A stretch of DNA of 58,007 bases from positions 1-58,007 of the forward strand of contig JAQWBI010000009.1 of NCBI GenBank assembly GCA_028706475.1, read 5' to 3'. Made by a program: the position numbers and the translations under genes. Shown here in pieces: positions 8,937-17,643 of the stretch. The notes below the pieces were generated by a model that was not told where the DNA came from, did not search any database, and saw only the letters and a list, made by a program, of their open reading frames with translations. Source of the stretch: Candidatus Cloacimonadota bacterium. GTDB lineage: Bacteria; Cloacimonadota; Cloacimonadia; Cloacimonadales; Cloacimonadaceae. Every line of letters starts with the position of its first letter. The stretch's first letter is position 1.

Positions 8937-9392
8937 ATGTTAACACTCACCAATATTGGCAGACCAGCCGGCAGGAAGAACAAAAAACGTCTGGGCAAGG
9001 GTCAGGGTTCGGGATACGGTCATCAGGCCGGTCGTGGACACAAAGGTAATAAGGCCCGTGCCGGTGGCAATGTTCCAGCTTCCTTTGAAGGTGGTCAGAT
9101 GCCTATCAACCGCCGTCTGCCCAAGCGCGGATTTAAAAACATCTTCCGAGAGGGCTATCGTAGCCTAAACCTCTCCCGTCTGGTAGGTTTGGAAGAGACC
9201 GATTTCGACATCGCCAAGCTCGAAGCAATGGGCTTGATCCCGTCTAAAGGTCAAAAAGCTAAAGCTCCGGTGAAAGTACTGGCCGGAACTACTGAAGAAT
9301 TCACCAAAGCTGTTCATATCAAAGCGAACGCTTTTTCCAAAAACGCTAAAGCGCTCATCGAGAAGAACGGCGGCAAGGCGGAGGTAGTTTAA
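8937..9392 (+). CDS. rplO: 50S ribosomal protein L15
   Basis: Late-assembling 50S protein. The 151-residue product has the glycine/basic-rich N-terminus with RLGKGQGSGYGHQAGRGHKG and FEGGQMPINRRLPKRGF, both diagnostic. ATG start. secY begins one base after its stop. Confidence 0.97.
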   Translation: MLTLTNIGRPAGRKNKKRLGKGQGSGYGHQAGRGHKGNKARAGGNVPASFEGGQMPINRRLPKRGFKNIFREGYRSLNLSRLVGLEETDFDIAKLEAMGLIPSKGQKAKAPVKVLAGTTEEFTKAVHIKANAFSKNAKALIEKNGGKAEVV

Positions 9393-9393
9393 T

Positions 9394-10707
9394 TTGCTGA
9401 AGACTATTACAAACATGTTCCGGATTCCGGACCTGAAGAAGAAGATCCTGTTCACAGCGCTCTTCCTGGTTCTGTACCGCATGGGCAGTTTTGTGCCCAT
9501 ACCCGGTGTGGATGCCACTGCGCTGCGTGCATTCTTTGAAGGCGCCAGAGAGGGTGGAAACACTCTGTTTGGATTGCTCGATCTCTTCGTGGGTGGAAAC
9601 TTTGAACGTGCTTCGGTGTTTGCCTTGGGAATTATGCCTTACATTACGGCGTCCATTGTGATCCAGTTGTTGGGTAGCATTATTCCCTATTTCGAGAAGC
9701 TTCGTAAAGAAGGAGCCGAAGGACAGAAGAAAATGAATCAGATAACCCGCTATGGCACGGTAGGCTTAGGTGCCTTCAATGCCATCACCATCACTTTGTG
9801 GCTTACAAACCTCAGTGGTGGAGTGGTTCCGCATCCCGGATTTCTGTTCCATTTCACCGGTATAGTAACCTTGGTAACGGGTACCATGATAGTAATGTGG
9901 TTGGGTGAGCAGATCACCGAAAACGGCATTGGTAATGGTATTTCGCTCATCATCTTTGCAGGTATAATCGCTCGTTATCCGGAAGGTTTTATCCGGATGT
10001 TCCAAAAAATTGCCGCAGATCCCACTTATGCCTGGAAAGCTATTTTTGCGATCGTCCTCATGGTGGCAGTTACGGCTGCAGTTATCTTTGTAACCGAAGC
10101 TACCCGTAAGATCCCGGTTCAATATGCAAAGCGTATTGTAGGACGCAGAGTATATGGTGGACAAAGCACCTACATTCCCCTGCGCGTGAACACTGCTGGC
10201 GTGATCCCCATCATCTTTGCACAGAGTGTGCTGATGTTTCCTGCTACTATAGCTGCCTTCTTCGGAAGCAGCGGCGGCTTCTGGGTTACTCTCCAGCGTT
10301 GGTTGTCCCCCGGAGCAGCTCTGTACACCATTTTATACGTTGCGCTGATTATCTTCTTTGCCTATTTCTACACAGCCATTGTGCTGAACCCAACCGAGAT
10401 GGCAGAGAACATGGTAAAGTATGGCGGTCATATCCCCGGTAAAAAACCCGGCAAGAAGACCGCCGAATACATCAATAGTGTGCTCACCAGAATCACCCTT
10501 CCGGGTGCTGTTTTCTTTGCCTTTGTAGCTCTGCTGCCCGAGATCATGAGCAATCGTTTTGATCTGCCTTTCTATTTTGGCGGAACGGGACTCATCATTG
10601 TGGTGGGTGTTGCTCTCGATACTCTTCAGCAGATAGAATCACACCTGGTAATGCGTCACTACGACGGCTTCATGAAAAAGGGTAAGCTCAGAGGACGCAG
10701 CAGCTAA
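9394..10707 (+). CDS. secY: Protein translocase subunit SecY
   Basis: Channel subunit of the Sec translocon in the inner membrane. The 437-residue product has about ten hydrophobic segments. It carries the conserved FxxALFLVLYRMGSFVPIPGVD start and the EQITENGIGNGISLIIFAGI loop, and ends in a cytoplasmic basic tail. I chose TTG 9394, nine nt after GGAGG (9380-9384); an ATG at 9415 would remove only 7 residues. It sits between rplO and map without adk, which commonly occupies this position. Confidence 0.96.
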   Translation: MLKTITNMFRIPDLKKKILFTALFLVLYRMGSFVPIPGVDATALRAFFEGAREGGNTLFGLLDLFVGGNFERASVFALGIMPYITASIVIQLLGSIIPYFEKLRKEGAEGQKKMNQITRYGTVGLGAFNAITITLWLTNLSGGVVPHPGFLFHFTGIVTLVTGTMIVMWLGEQITENGIGNGISLIIFAGIIARYPEGFIRMFQKIAADPTYAWKAIFAIVLMVAVTAAVIFVTEATRKIPVQYAKRIVGRRVYGGQSTYIPLRVNTAGVIPIIFAQSVLMFPATIAAFFGSSGGFWVTLQRWLSPGAALYTILYVALIIFFAYFYTAIVLNPTEMAENMVKYGGHIPGKKPGKKTAEYINSVLTRITLPGAVFFAFVALLPEIMSNRFDLPFYFGGTGLIIVVGVALDTLQQIESHLVMRHYDGFMKKGKLRGRSS

Positions 10708-10709
10708 GC

Positions 10710-11468
10710 ATGATCTACTTGAAGTCACCTTCCGAAATCGAAAAGATCAGAGCCGCCTGTAAGATAATCGCCGAATTGCTCGATTCTCTTGAAGAGATGA
10801 TGAAACCGGGCATTTCCACCTGGGAGCTGGACGCTTTTGCGGAAAGCTTTATTCGTAATCGCGGCGGCAGGCCTGCATTCAAGGGATATCAGATTCCGGG
10901 GCTCAAACCTTTCCCCGGCACCCTGTGCACATCGCCAAACAGCGTTATCGTGCATGGCATTCCCTCCAGAAAAGTAGTTTTGGAAGAGGGTGATATTATC
11001 GGCATCGATGTCGGTGTAATCAAGGATGGTTACTATGGCGATGCAGCCCGTACCTACGGGATCGGTGGCATCAGCAGCGAAGCTTCCCGTTTGATGGAAG
11101 TTACCGAAGCTGCTTTAGCGATTGGTATTCGTGCGGCTGTTGCGGGAGCCAGAGTTGGCGACATTTCTTCCGCCATCGGTTCATACATCAGAACTCAGGG
11201 ATACTACGCCGCAGATGACCTCACCGGACATGGTGTGGGACGTGAACTGCATGAAGAGCCTCAGATACCAAATACCGGCCGGGCCGGATATGGCCCACGA
11301 TTGAAGGCCGGGATGACTGTGGCCATCGAACCCATGGTAAACATCGGCACAAACCGCGTAATCGAAAAGGGATGGGAGTTTATGGTGGCAGACGGAAGCC
11401 TTTCTGCTCATTATGAACACACTATTCTGATAAGCGATGCCGAAGCTGAGATACTTACAAAAGCGTAA
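10710..11468 (+). CDS. map: Type I methionine aminopeptidase
   Basis: Removes the N-terminal Met from nascent proteins. The 252-residue product shows the full pita-bread metal site: Asp100, Asp111, His174, Glu207 and Glu236, within [33 protein letters not shown] and HYEHTI. His82 (VHGIPS) is the usual substrate-side histidine. No N-terminal zinc extension, so type Ia. It starts 2 nt after secY, and infA follows after 14 nt. Confidence 0.97.
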   Translation: MIYLKSPSEIEKIRAACKIIAELLDSLEEMMKPGISTWELDAFAESFIRNRGGRPAFKGYQIPGLKPFPGTLCTSPNSVIVHGIPSRKVVLEEGDIIGIDVGVIKDGYYGDAARTYGIGGISSEASRLMEVTEAALAIGIRAAVAGARVGDISSAIGSYIRTQGYYAADDLTGHGVGRELHEEPQIPNTGRAGYGPRLKAGMTVAIEPMVNIGTNRVIEKGWEFMVADGSLSAHYEHTILISDAEAEILTKA

Positions 11469-11482
11469 GAGAAGGAAGATTC

Positions 11483-11701
11483 ATGAGTAAATCAGGCGTT
11501 ATTGAAGTGGAAGGCGTGGTTACAGAAGCGCTACCTAATACTACTTTTCGCGTTGAGCTGGAAAATGGCCACGAGATATTGGCTCATTCCTCCGGCAAGA
11601 TGCGGATGCATTATATAAGAATACTGCCCGGAGACAAGGTGAAAGTTGAGCTTTCTCCTTATGATCTTAGTCGCGGCAGAATCACTTACCGCTATAAATA
11701 A
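11483..11701 (+). CDS. infA: Translation initiation factor IF-1
   Basis: OB-fold factor that binds the 30S A site during initiation. The 72-residue length is exact for the family. [33 protein letters not shown] is split over the expected strands and [13 protein letters not shown] closes the protein. GAAGGAAGATTC precedes the ATG. rpmJ follows 40 nt later. Confidence 0.97.
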   Translation: MSKSGVIEVEGVVTEALPNTTFRVELENGHEILAHSSGKMRMHYIRILPGDKVKVELSPYDLSRGRITYRYK

Positions 11702-11741
11702 GAGAATTGCTTATTCCTTCGGGAATTGCAAGGAGATAACA

Positions 11742-11858
11742 ATGAAAGTCAAAGCATCAGTTAAGATAATCTGCAAAGATTGTAGAATAATCAAACGCCA
11801 TGGCGTTATTCGAGTTATCTGCAGCTCTAACCCTAAACACAAGCAAAGACAGGGTTAA
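11742..11858 (+). CDS. rpmJ: 50S ribosomal protein L36, zinc-binding type
   Basis: The smallest 50S protein, 38 residues. [14 protein letters not shown] and the later [14 protein letters not shown] supply the zinc ligands (three Cys and one His), so it is the zinc-containing form, consistent with the zinc-type S14 in the same operon. AAGGAGATAAC precedes the ATG. rpsM starts 15 nt downstream. Confidence 0.96.
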   Translation: MKVKASVKIICKDCRIIKRHGVIRVICSSNPKHKQRQG

Positions 11859-11873
11859 GAAAGGAGGACCAAC

Positions 11874-12242
11874 TTGGCACATATTGCAGGTATTGAGATT
11901 CCCAAGACAAAGCGGCTCTTCATTGGTCTTACCTATATCTATGGCATCGGCAGAAGCCGGGCCATCGAGATATGCCAAAAAGCCAATGTCGATTTTATGA
12001 AGAAAGTCGCTGATCTCTCTTTGGATGAGGAAAAGGTACTGCGCGATATCATTCAGAACGAGTATATCGTGGAAGGATCTTTAAGAACCCAGGTTGCCAT
12101 GAACATCAAACGGCTCATGGAAATTGGTAGCTATCGTGGTCTGCGTCACAAACGCGGCCTTCCGGTGCGTGGCCAGAGAACCCACACCAACGCCCGCACC
12201 CGCAAGGGTCCCCGTTCCAGCACCATAAAGAAGAAGAAATAG
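11874..12242 (+). CDS. rpsM: 30S ribosomal protein S13
   Basis: 30S head protein bridging to the 50S. The 122-residue product begins at TTG ([13 protein letters not shown] follows), with AAGGAGG upstream. The C-terminal [20 protein letters not shown] signature and a poly-basic tail are intact. Typical length is ~118-125. Confidence 0.97.
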   Translation: MAHIAGIEIPKTKRLFIGLTYIYGIGRSRAIEICQKANVDFMKKVADLSLDEEKVLRDIIQNEYIVEGSLRTQVAMNIKRLMEIGSYRGLRHKRGLPVRGQRTHTNARTRKGPRSSTIKKKK

Positions 12243-12253
12243 GAGCATGATTC

Positions 12254-12643
12254 ATGGCTAAGAAAATCAGAACAAAGAAAAAACGCGTACGCCTTTCCTT
12301 TGATGAAGGAATGATCTTTGTGCACTCCAGCTTCAACAACACCATTGTTTCGCTCACCGATCGTTCCGGCAACGTCCTTGCCTGGAGTTCGGGTGGCAAG
12401 GTCGGCTACAAAGGCTCTCGCAAAAGTACTCCTTTTGCCGCACAGATGGCTGCTACAGAAGTTGCTAAAGCCGGAGCTGAAATGGGTATCCAAAAAGTAA
12501 GTGTTGTCGTTAAAGGACCCGGTGGCGGAAGAGAATCTTCCATCCGCGCTATCAATGCTGCAGGCATTAAAGTAACCATGATCAAGGACGAAACCCCGAT
12601 TCCGCACAACGGTTGCCGTCCCCCAAAAACCAGAAGGATATAA
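12254..12643 (+). CDS. rpsK: 30S ribosomal protein S11
   Basis: Platform protein contacting the E-site codon. The 129-residue product contains [21 protein letters not shown] split across the expected strands and ends in [16 protein letters not shown], the S11 signature. ATG start. rpsD follows after 9 nt. Confidence 0.97.
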   Translation: MAKKIRTKKKRVRLSFDEGMIFVHSSFNNTIVSLTDRSGNVLAWSSGGKVGYKGSRKSTPFAAQMAATEVAKAGAEMGIQKVSVVVKGPGGGRESSIRAINAAGIKVTMIKDETPIPHNGCRPPKTRRI

Positions 12644-12652
12644 GGAGAAATC

Positions 12653-13270
12653 ATGGCTAGATATACCGGACCAAAAGCAAAAGTATGCCGCAGATTTGGC
12701 GAAAACATCTTTGGCACAAATAAATACGACCGCATCCTTGCCAAGCGTAAATATCCTTCGGGGCAGCATGGCAACCTGATGCGTCGTAAATTCTCGGATT
12801 ACGCGGTTCACCTGCGCGAAAAGCAAAAACTCCGCCTCACCTATTGCCTGATGGAAAAGCAGTTTAAAAACTACTTTGTAAAGGCTGCCAAGGCTGGCGG
12901 CGTAACGGGTGACAACCTGATGCAATTGTTGGAGCGTCGCTTGGACAACGTTATCTACCGCATGGGCTTTGCCGCTACCCGAATGCAGGCGCGTCAATTC
13001 ATCAATCATGGTCATTTTATGATCAACGGCAAAAAAGTAGATATCCCATCCTTCCTGTTGAAAGATGGCGATATCGTGGAAGTGCGTCCCAAAAGCCGCG
13101 GCATGAAAATGATCGTGGAAGCGCTCGACCGCTCTGAAGCTACTTCTCCCTACAATTGGTTAACTGTAGATAAAGAAAACATGCGCGGCAGCTTTGATAA
13201 GATTCCTGTCGCTAGTGAGATTCCAGTATCAGTAGATCTGCGTCTTATCGTCGAATTCTACTCCAAGTAA
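12653..13270 (+). CDS. rpsD: 30S ribosomal protein S4
   Basis: Primary 16S-binding assembly protein involved in accuracy. The 205-residue product opens MARYTGPKAKVCRRFG and has a C-terminal S4 domain (RLDNVIYRMGFAATRMQARQ). Only one Cys is in the N-terminal region, so this is the zinc-free variant, in contrast to S14 and L36 here. It lies directly upstream of rpoA (20 nt gap). Confidence 0.97.
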   Translation: MARYTGPKAKVCRRFGENIFGTNKYDRILAKRKYPSGQHGNLMRRKFSDYAVHLREKQKLRLTYCLMEKQFKNYFVKAAKAGGVTGDNLMQLLERRLDNVIYRMGFAATRMQARQFINHGHFMINGKKVDIPSFLLKDGDIVEVRPKSRGMKMIVEALDRSEATSPYNWLTVDKENMRGSFDKIPVASEIPVSVDLRLIVEFYSK

Positions 13271-13290
13271 TAAACCCTTAGGAGTTTGAT

Positions 13291-14439
13291 ATGATGTATC
13301 TTGAACCCTTGCAAATGCCGGAATTTGTGGAACACGACAAAGAAACGTATTCCCGCAATTATGGCAAATTTGAAATCGGCCCTTTGGAACCTGGATTTGG
13401 AACCACTATGGGAAACACCCTGCGCAGGATTCTGTTGTCCTCCATCCAGGGAGCTGCAGTACGCTTCATACGGATAGAAGGATTGCATCATGAGTTTACT
13501 CCGATTCCCGGAACTAATTCAGACTATCTGGATTTGATTCTGCGGGTCAAACAACTCGTGATCGAATCCACCACCGTGGAAGAAAGCACCATTGTTCTGG
13601 AACACAAAGGCAAAGGCATTATTACTGCCAATATGATCCAGGAAAATGCTCACGTCAAGATTATCAATAAAGACCTGTATCTACTGGAAGTAACTGAAGA
13701 TATCGATCTGAAGATAGAAATGATCGTGGGAATAGGTCGCGGATATGTGTCTGCTGATCGTCAGAATACCGAAGGGAAAGCTCTGGGATTTATTCCCATA
13801 GACAGCATCTATTCCCCTATTCTAAAAGTGAATTTCACCGTAAGCCATCAGCGTGTTAAAGAACGTATGAATTTCGACAAGCTGATCCTGGAAGTTCACT
13901 CCAACGGCGCCATTGAACCCATGATCGCTCTATTCCTTGCTGCCAAGATTCTCAAAGATATGGCAGCCAAAATCAGTCTCTTTGAGACCGAACCTGAATA
14001 CATCCGCGATGTAGATCTTGATCCCGATCTCGAAGAAAAAGAACGCATCTTACGCATGAGCGTGAAAGAAATCGAACTCACAGTACGTGCTGCAAACTGC
14101 CTGGAAATGGCAGAGATTGAAACTATTGGAGACTTGGTTTCGAAGACAGAAGCTGAGATGCTGAAATTCCGTAATTTCGGTAAGAAATCACTGGAAGAAA
14201 TTGTACAAAAACTTAAAAAATACGATCTGGAACTGGGTATGGATGTGGATAGCATCTACCGTAAGATAAAAGAAGCTCGCAGCCGCGGCATCATTCCCGC
14301 CGATGAATTGGCTCTTGCAGCCGTTTCCGCAACCGAACCGGAAACGAAACCTGCCAAAGCTGAAAAAGCCGCAACCACCACTCCCCGGAAACCAGTGCCA
14401 AGCCCCAAAAAGAAGGTGAAAAATGCGACACAGAGTTGA
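13291..14439 (+). CDS. rpoA: RNA polymerase subunit alpha with an extended C-terminal tail
   Basis: Alpha assembles the RNA polymerase core and contacts UP elements and activators. Residues ~1-235 are the dimerisation domain (GPLEPGFGTTMGNTLRRILLSS). Residues ~255-335 are the C-terminal domain, with TVRAANCL holding the Arg equivalent to E. coli R265 and NFGKKSLEEI. At 382 residues it exceeds the usual ~330; the last ~50 are Ala/Lys/Pro/Thr-rich and probably disordered. TTAGGAG lies upstream of ATG 13291; a second ATG at 13294 is possible. The end overlaps rplQ by 17 nt. Confidence 0.97.
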   Translation: MMYLEPLQMPEFVEHDKETYSRNYGKFEIGPLEPGFGTTMGNTLRRILLSSIQGAAVRFIRIEGLHHEFTPIPGTNSDYLDLILRVKQLVIESTTVEESTIVLEHKGKGIITANMIQENAHVKIINKDLYLLEVTEDIDLKIEMIVGIGRGYVSADRQNTEGKALGFIPIDSIYSPILKVNFTVSHQRVKERMNFDKLILEVHSNGAIEPMIALFLAAKILKDMAAKISLFETEPEYIRDVDLDPDLEEKERILRMSVKEIELTVRAANCLEMAEIETIGDLVSKTEAEMLKFRNFGKKSLEEIVQKLKKYDLELGMDVDSIYRKIKEARSRGIIPADELALAAVSATEPETKPAKAEKAATTTPRKPVPSPKKKVKNATQS

Positions 14440-14827
14440 AGGTAGAAAATTCGGACGTGAAACCGATGCAAGACGCCTGATGATGAGAAATCTCGTCAAA
14501 TCCATGGTCGAATATGGTCAGATCAATACCACTCTGGCCAAAGCCAAGGAAATGAGACGCTTTGTAGAACGCGTGGTAACCTACGGAAAGAACAATACCG
14601 TTCACTCCCGCAGACTTGCCTACAGCGTGCTCGGCGACCGCGACTTGGTGAAAAAGCTCTTCGACAACATAGCTCCTGCTTTTGCTAACCGCAACGGTGG
14701 CTATACCAGAGTTATCAAAGCCGGATTTCGTAGAGGCGATAACGCCCCGATGGCAATCATTCAGTTCGTGGAAGAATCCACGATTACCCCCAAGAAGGAT
14801 GCCACCAAAGCCGAAGGCCTGAAATAA
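14423..14827 (+). CDS. rplQ: 50S ribosomal protein L17
   Basis: Last gene of the ribosomal operon; L17 lines the tunnel-exit surface. The 134-residue product opens MRHRVEGRKFGRETDARRLMMRNL, split as in the family, and contains YTRVIKAGFRRGDNAPMAIIQ. It begins inside rpoA, with AGAAGG six nt upstream of the ATG, so the last codons of rpoA double as its start region. A rho-independent terminator follows 27 nt after the stop. Confidence 0.97.
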   Translation: MRHRVEGRKFGRETDARRLMMRNLVKSMVEYGQINTTLAKAKEMRRFVERVVTYGKNNTVHSRRLAYSVLGDRDLVKKLFDNIAPAFANRNGGYTRVIKAGFRRGDNAPMAIIQFVEESTITPKKDATKAEGLK

Positions 14828-14853
14828 TAGACTATTACTTTGAGTCTATATAT

Positions 14854-14885
14854 AAACCGGTGTCCGCGGATACCGGTTTTCGTTT
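14854..14885 (+). terminator. Rho-independent terminator of the ribosomal operon
   Basis: AAACCGGTGTCC pairs with GGATACCGGTTT (one G-U pair) around a 2-base centre, followed by TTCGTTT. It lies just after rplQ and before a 290-bp non-coding stretch, so it probably ends the S10-spc-alpha transcript. Confidence 0.8.
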
Positions 14886-14887
14886 AG

Positions 14888-15074
14888 CTCGAATAATCAA
14901 ATGGAGTTCATTTGCCCTTATGTATCTTATTGTATACCTATATGTTTTATGATCAAATGGACTTCAATATCTAGTGTGGATTCTATGCATTGCCCTAAGT
15001 CCAAGTCACCTCTTAACTTATTTTAATAGATATAGATAGCATAGGTGTCTTGAACTCCATTCGCATTATCCGAG
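14888..15074. mobile_element. MITE-like 187-bp element with ~23-bp imperfect terminal inverted repeats
   Basis: The left end at 14888-14910 reads CTCGAATAATCAAATGGAG plus TTCA. The right end (15051-15074) is its reverse complement with about four differences and one extra base. A degraded third copy of the core (ATCAAATGGACTTCAA) begins near 14952. There is no ORF. The same end sequence occurs alone at 21021-21050 and 38641-38697. It occupies most of the 350-bp gap between rplQ and the next gene. Mobility is an inference from the symmetric ends and the dispersed copies; no target duplication is obvious. Confidence 0.4.
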
Positions 15075-15130
15075 TTTATCCCCTATCCGGGTTCTGATGC
15101 TGTGCAAAATGGCAAAGCATAAAAGAACAT

Positions 15131-15159
15131 TTGACAATATCAGCCAGTGTATTTAGTCT
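15131..15159 (+). promoter_or_regulatory. Possible promoter for the 15178 gene cluster
   Basis: TTGACA (15131-15136), a 17-bp spacer and TAGTCT (15154-15159) resemble a housekeeping promoter with a weak -10. It is 19 bp upstream of the ATG at 15178, giving a short leader containing TGAGGTG. Confidence 0.35.
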
Positions 15160-15177
15160 TGCCTCCATGAGGTGTAA

Positions 15178-17643
15178 ATGATTTCTTCACGTATTGCTAG
15201 AGTATTGATCATGATAGTTTTGCTTATACCCTTTGGGGGATATATGGCTTATCTGCATGCTCAAGGACTTATTAGCCAACCGGAATTGGAACAGATCTCT
15301 GATATGCTTTCACAAAAGGATTTTGCACTTTCCCACACCGCTTTTCACCGGGATTGGGATCCCGCTTGCAGAGCAAAGTCCGATTGGCACATGGAAATCC
15401 TGGGCGGAGGTATCTCTGCGGCGGACAAGCTGGAAGAATTGAAACAGATAATGCACAGCGATAGTAAAGCAGAAATACTGGATTACTTTGGTTATGTGGC
15501 TAAAAGTAGCACTGCATACCAGTTTGATCTGCCCAAAATGCCCCGCATTCGCAAACCCAAAGATTTCCTGAAGCATATTGAACTATGCCTGGATAGCATC
15601 AATGCTATATATCAGAAGTGCTTCAGCGCTCTCAGTTCCGCTCAGAGCGACAGTTTGCTGGCATTTCTTATTCAAATGATGCTAGAAGAAGAGGATAAAG
15701 ATTTCTATAAATCCTATTTTGCCAAAAAGGGCCTTCCCTGGCTGGAAAGCGTGGAAATGGACAGCTACATTGCCATGATGGAGAAGATGGATATGGGAGC
15801 GCTTATCGCCTCTTCAAAGGCAATGCTGGAATTGCGTGACAGAATTGCCCAGTATAAACCCCAAAACCGAAAACAGATTGTTTACAAAAGCAAATGGGGC
15901 ATCATGATCATCGGAAGCCCCGGAAACGACAGCTATTCTGCCGTAAGTATCCCGGATATGGCAAATAATCAGCTCTGTATGATCCTGGAACCCGATGGAG
16001 ATGATATATACCGAATTCCCCTCGAAAGCTCCCGTACGCATCCTTTTACGATTTTGGTGGATCTCAATGGTAATGATCTGTATAGTTGCCCAGAACCTTC
16101 CCTGTTTGCCCGGGGAGGATTGTGCTTTAGCGCAGATTATGCGGGAGACGATTTCTACCAATTGGCGGATTTCTCGTTCTCCGCAGTAATGGGAAGTATG
16201 TGGCACACGGACAATGCTGGCAACGACAATTATCGAGGCGGATTGTTCGCACAAGGTGCGGGAATACTGGGTATTGCCTGCCTTGAAGATAACAAAGGAA
16301 ACGACTCTTACAGCGCATACAGCATGGCTCAGGCTTTTGGCGGCACCTACGGAGTAGGTTTACTTGCAGACAGAGCTGGGTCGGATACTTACTATCTGGG
16401 AGGTAAATACTATCATGCGCCTCTGATGCCAAACGATTTCCGTACTATGGGACAAGGCATGGGATTTGGCATGCGTCCCGATTTGGCAGGCGGTCTGGGC
16501 TTTCTCTTCGATGAAGCGGGAAACGACAAATACTTGGGCGGAGTATATGCCCAGGGCGTGGGATATTGGTTTGCCACGGGTATTCTGATGGATCTCAGCG
16601 GGAATGATATTTACAATGCTGTTTACTATCCCCAGGGCTCGGGTATCCACATGGCTTCAGGTATGCTCTACGATGAGGCGGGAAACGACTGTTACTATTC
16701 CCGTAATGGTCCCGGACAGGGTGCCGGGCATGATTATGGCTTTGGTCTGCTGATCGATGCCGCCGGAGACGATGCCTACTCCATCCACGGCGGAAACGGA
16801 TTGGGAATTTCCAACTCCCTGGGGATTTTTATTGATAAACAGGGCAACGACCGCTACGAGCGTAAAGAGCCCCAAAACTATGGTTTTGCAGGTTTCAGCC
16901 GCAATTCCGGAGGGCTGGGGATCTTTTTGGATGCTGGAGGTGAAGACCTGTATCCCGACAGCGCTTGCGCAAACGACAGCACTTGGTACAAAGGCACTTA
17001 TGGCATGGGCAGAGATCTGAACTTGAATGTAGTAAGCGCACCGCCGGTGGAAGAGGACGAAACGCAATTGGCTCCCCCTGCTGAAGACGCTCCTATCGAA
17101 GATATCTTTGCCGCCGCTTCCGAATGGGAAGTGGGCAACGCCATAAACCGCGTGCGTAAAGCACGGGAAATCATGCTTAGCAGAGCCTCTGAGGCTTCAG
17201 CATACATTCTGGAGCACAAACTTGCCAATCAATCCGGATTGGAGTATCGTGCCTTGCAAGCTCTTTGCGACGCCGACAGCGCTTTTTGTGACGCACTTTT
17301 GAACTACAGCAGCGATCCCGATTCTCTGAAGGCAAAGACGGCCATCTCACTCCTGGCAGGTAAGCGGGATCAACGTCTTTTGCCGGTCATCGCCGCTCAT
17401 CTGTCTGCAGAGCGCTACCTGGCAACCTGTATAGCAGTTTTGGCTTACATGGATGGCCCTGAAAGCCTTGCAATGCTTTTAGAACACAAGGATATCCCAA
17501 ATGAACGCCTGCGTTTTCTGGTGGCAAGATCCATCAGCCTGCACCAAAGCGAAGAGGCAAAGGAGGCCATCGCTTCTTTTGACGATGATCCCTCCTTTTT
17601 GATTCAGACTTTAATCCGAAACCTGCCGGAGGATAACAAATGA
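15178..17643 (+). CDS. Secreted protein with 13 G-[N/D]-D-x-Y repeats and a HEAT-like C-terminus
   Basis: I do not recognise the family. Residues 1-29 look like a signal peptide ending near AYLHAQG. Residues ~45-240 are mostly helical. From ~245 to ~592 a motif of two hydrophobics, x, D, x, x, G, [N/D], D, x, Y recurs 13 times. The Tyr positions are 253, 278, 302, 327, 352, 378, 405, 452, 479, 506, 534, 560 and 592, mostly 24-28 apart. After an acidic/proline linker (~620-640) the last ~170 residues have alternating helices like HEAT repeats. The Asp-rich turns suggest a metal- or Ca-binding solenoid, by analogy with RTX repeats but without the GGxGxD consensus. It overlaps rsmG by 4 nt, so it heads that operon. 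Function unknown. Confidence 0.85.
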   Translation: MISSRIARVLIMIVLLIPFGGYMAYLHAQGLISQPELEQISDMLSQKDFALSHTAFHRDWDPACRAKSDWHMEILGGGISAADKLEELKQIMHSDSKAEILDYFGYVAKSSTAYQFDLPKMPRIRKPKDFLKHIELCLDSINAIYQKCFSALSSAQSDSLLAFLIQMMLEEEDKDFYKSYFAKKGLPWLESVEMDSYIAMMEKMDMGALIASSKAMLELRDRIAQYKPQNRKQIVYKSKWGIMIIGSPGNDSYSAVSIPDMANNQLCMILEPDGDDIYRIPLESSRTHPFTILVDLNGNDLYSCPEPSLFARGGLCFSADYAGDDFYQLADFSFSAVMGSMWHTDNAGNDNYRGGLFAQGAGILGIACLEDNKGNDSYSAYSMAQAFGGTYGVGLLADRAGSDTYYLGGKYYHAPLMPNDFRTMGQGMGFGMRPDLAGGLGFLFDEAGNDKYLGGVYAQGVGYWFATGILMDLSGNDIYNAVYYPQGSGIHMASGMLYDEAGNDCYYSRNGPGQGAGHDYGFGLLIDAAGDDAYSIHGGNGLGISNSLGIFIDKQGNDRYERKEPQNYGFAGFSRNSGGLGIFLDAGGEDLYPDSACANDSTWYKGTYGMGRDLNLNVVSAPPVEEDETQLAPPAEDAPIEDIFAAASEWEVGNAINRVRKAREIMLSRASEASAYILEHKLANQSGLEYRALQALCDADSAFCDALLNYSSDPDSLKAKTAISLLAGKRDQRLLPVIAAHLSAERYLATCIAVLAYMDGPESLAMLLEHKDIPNERLRFLVARSISLHQSEEAKEAIASFDDDPSFLIQTLIRNLPEDNK

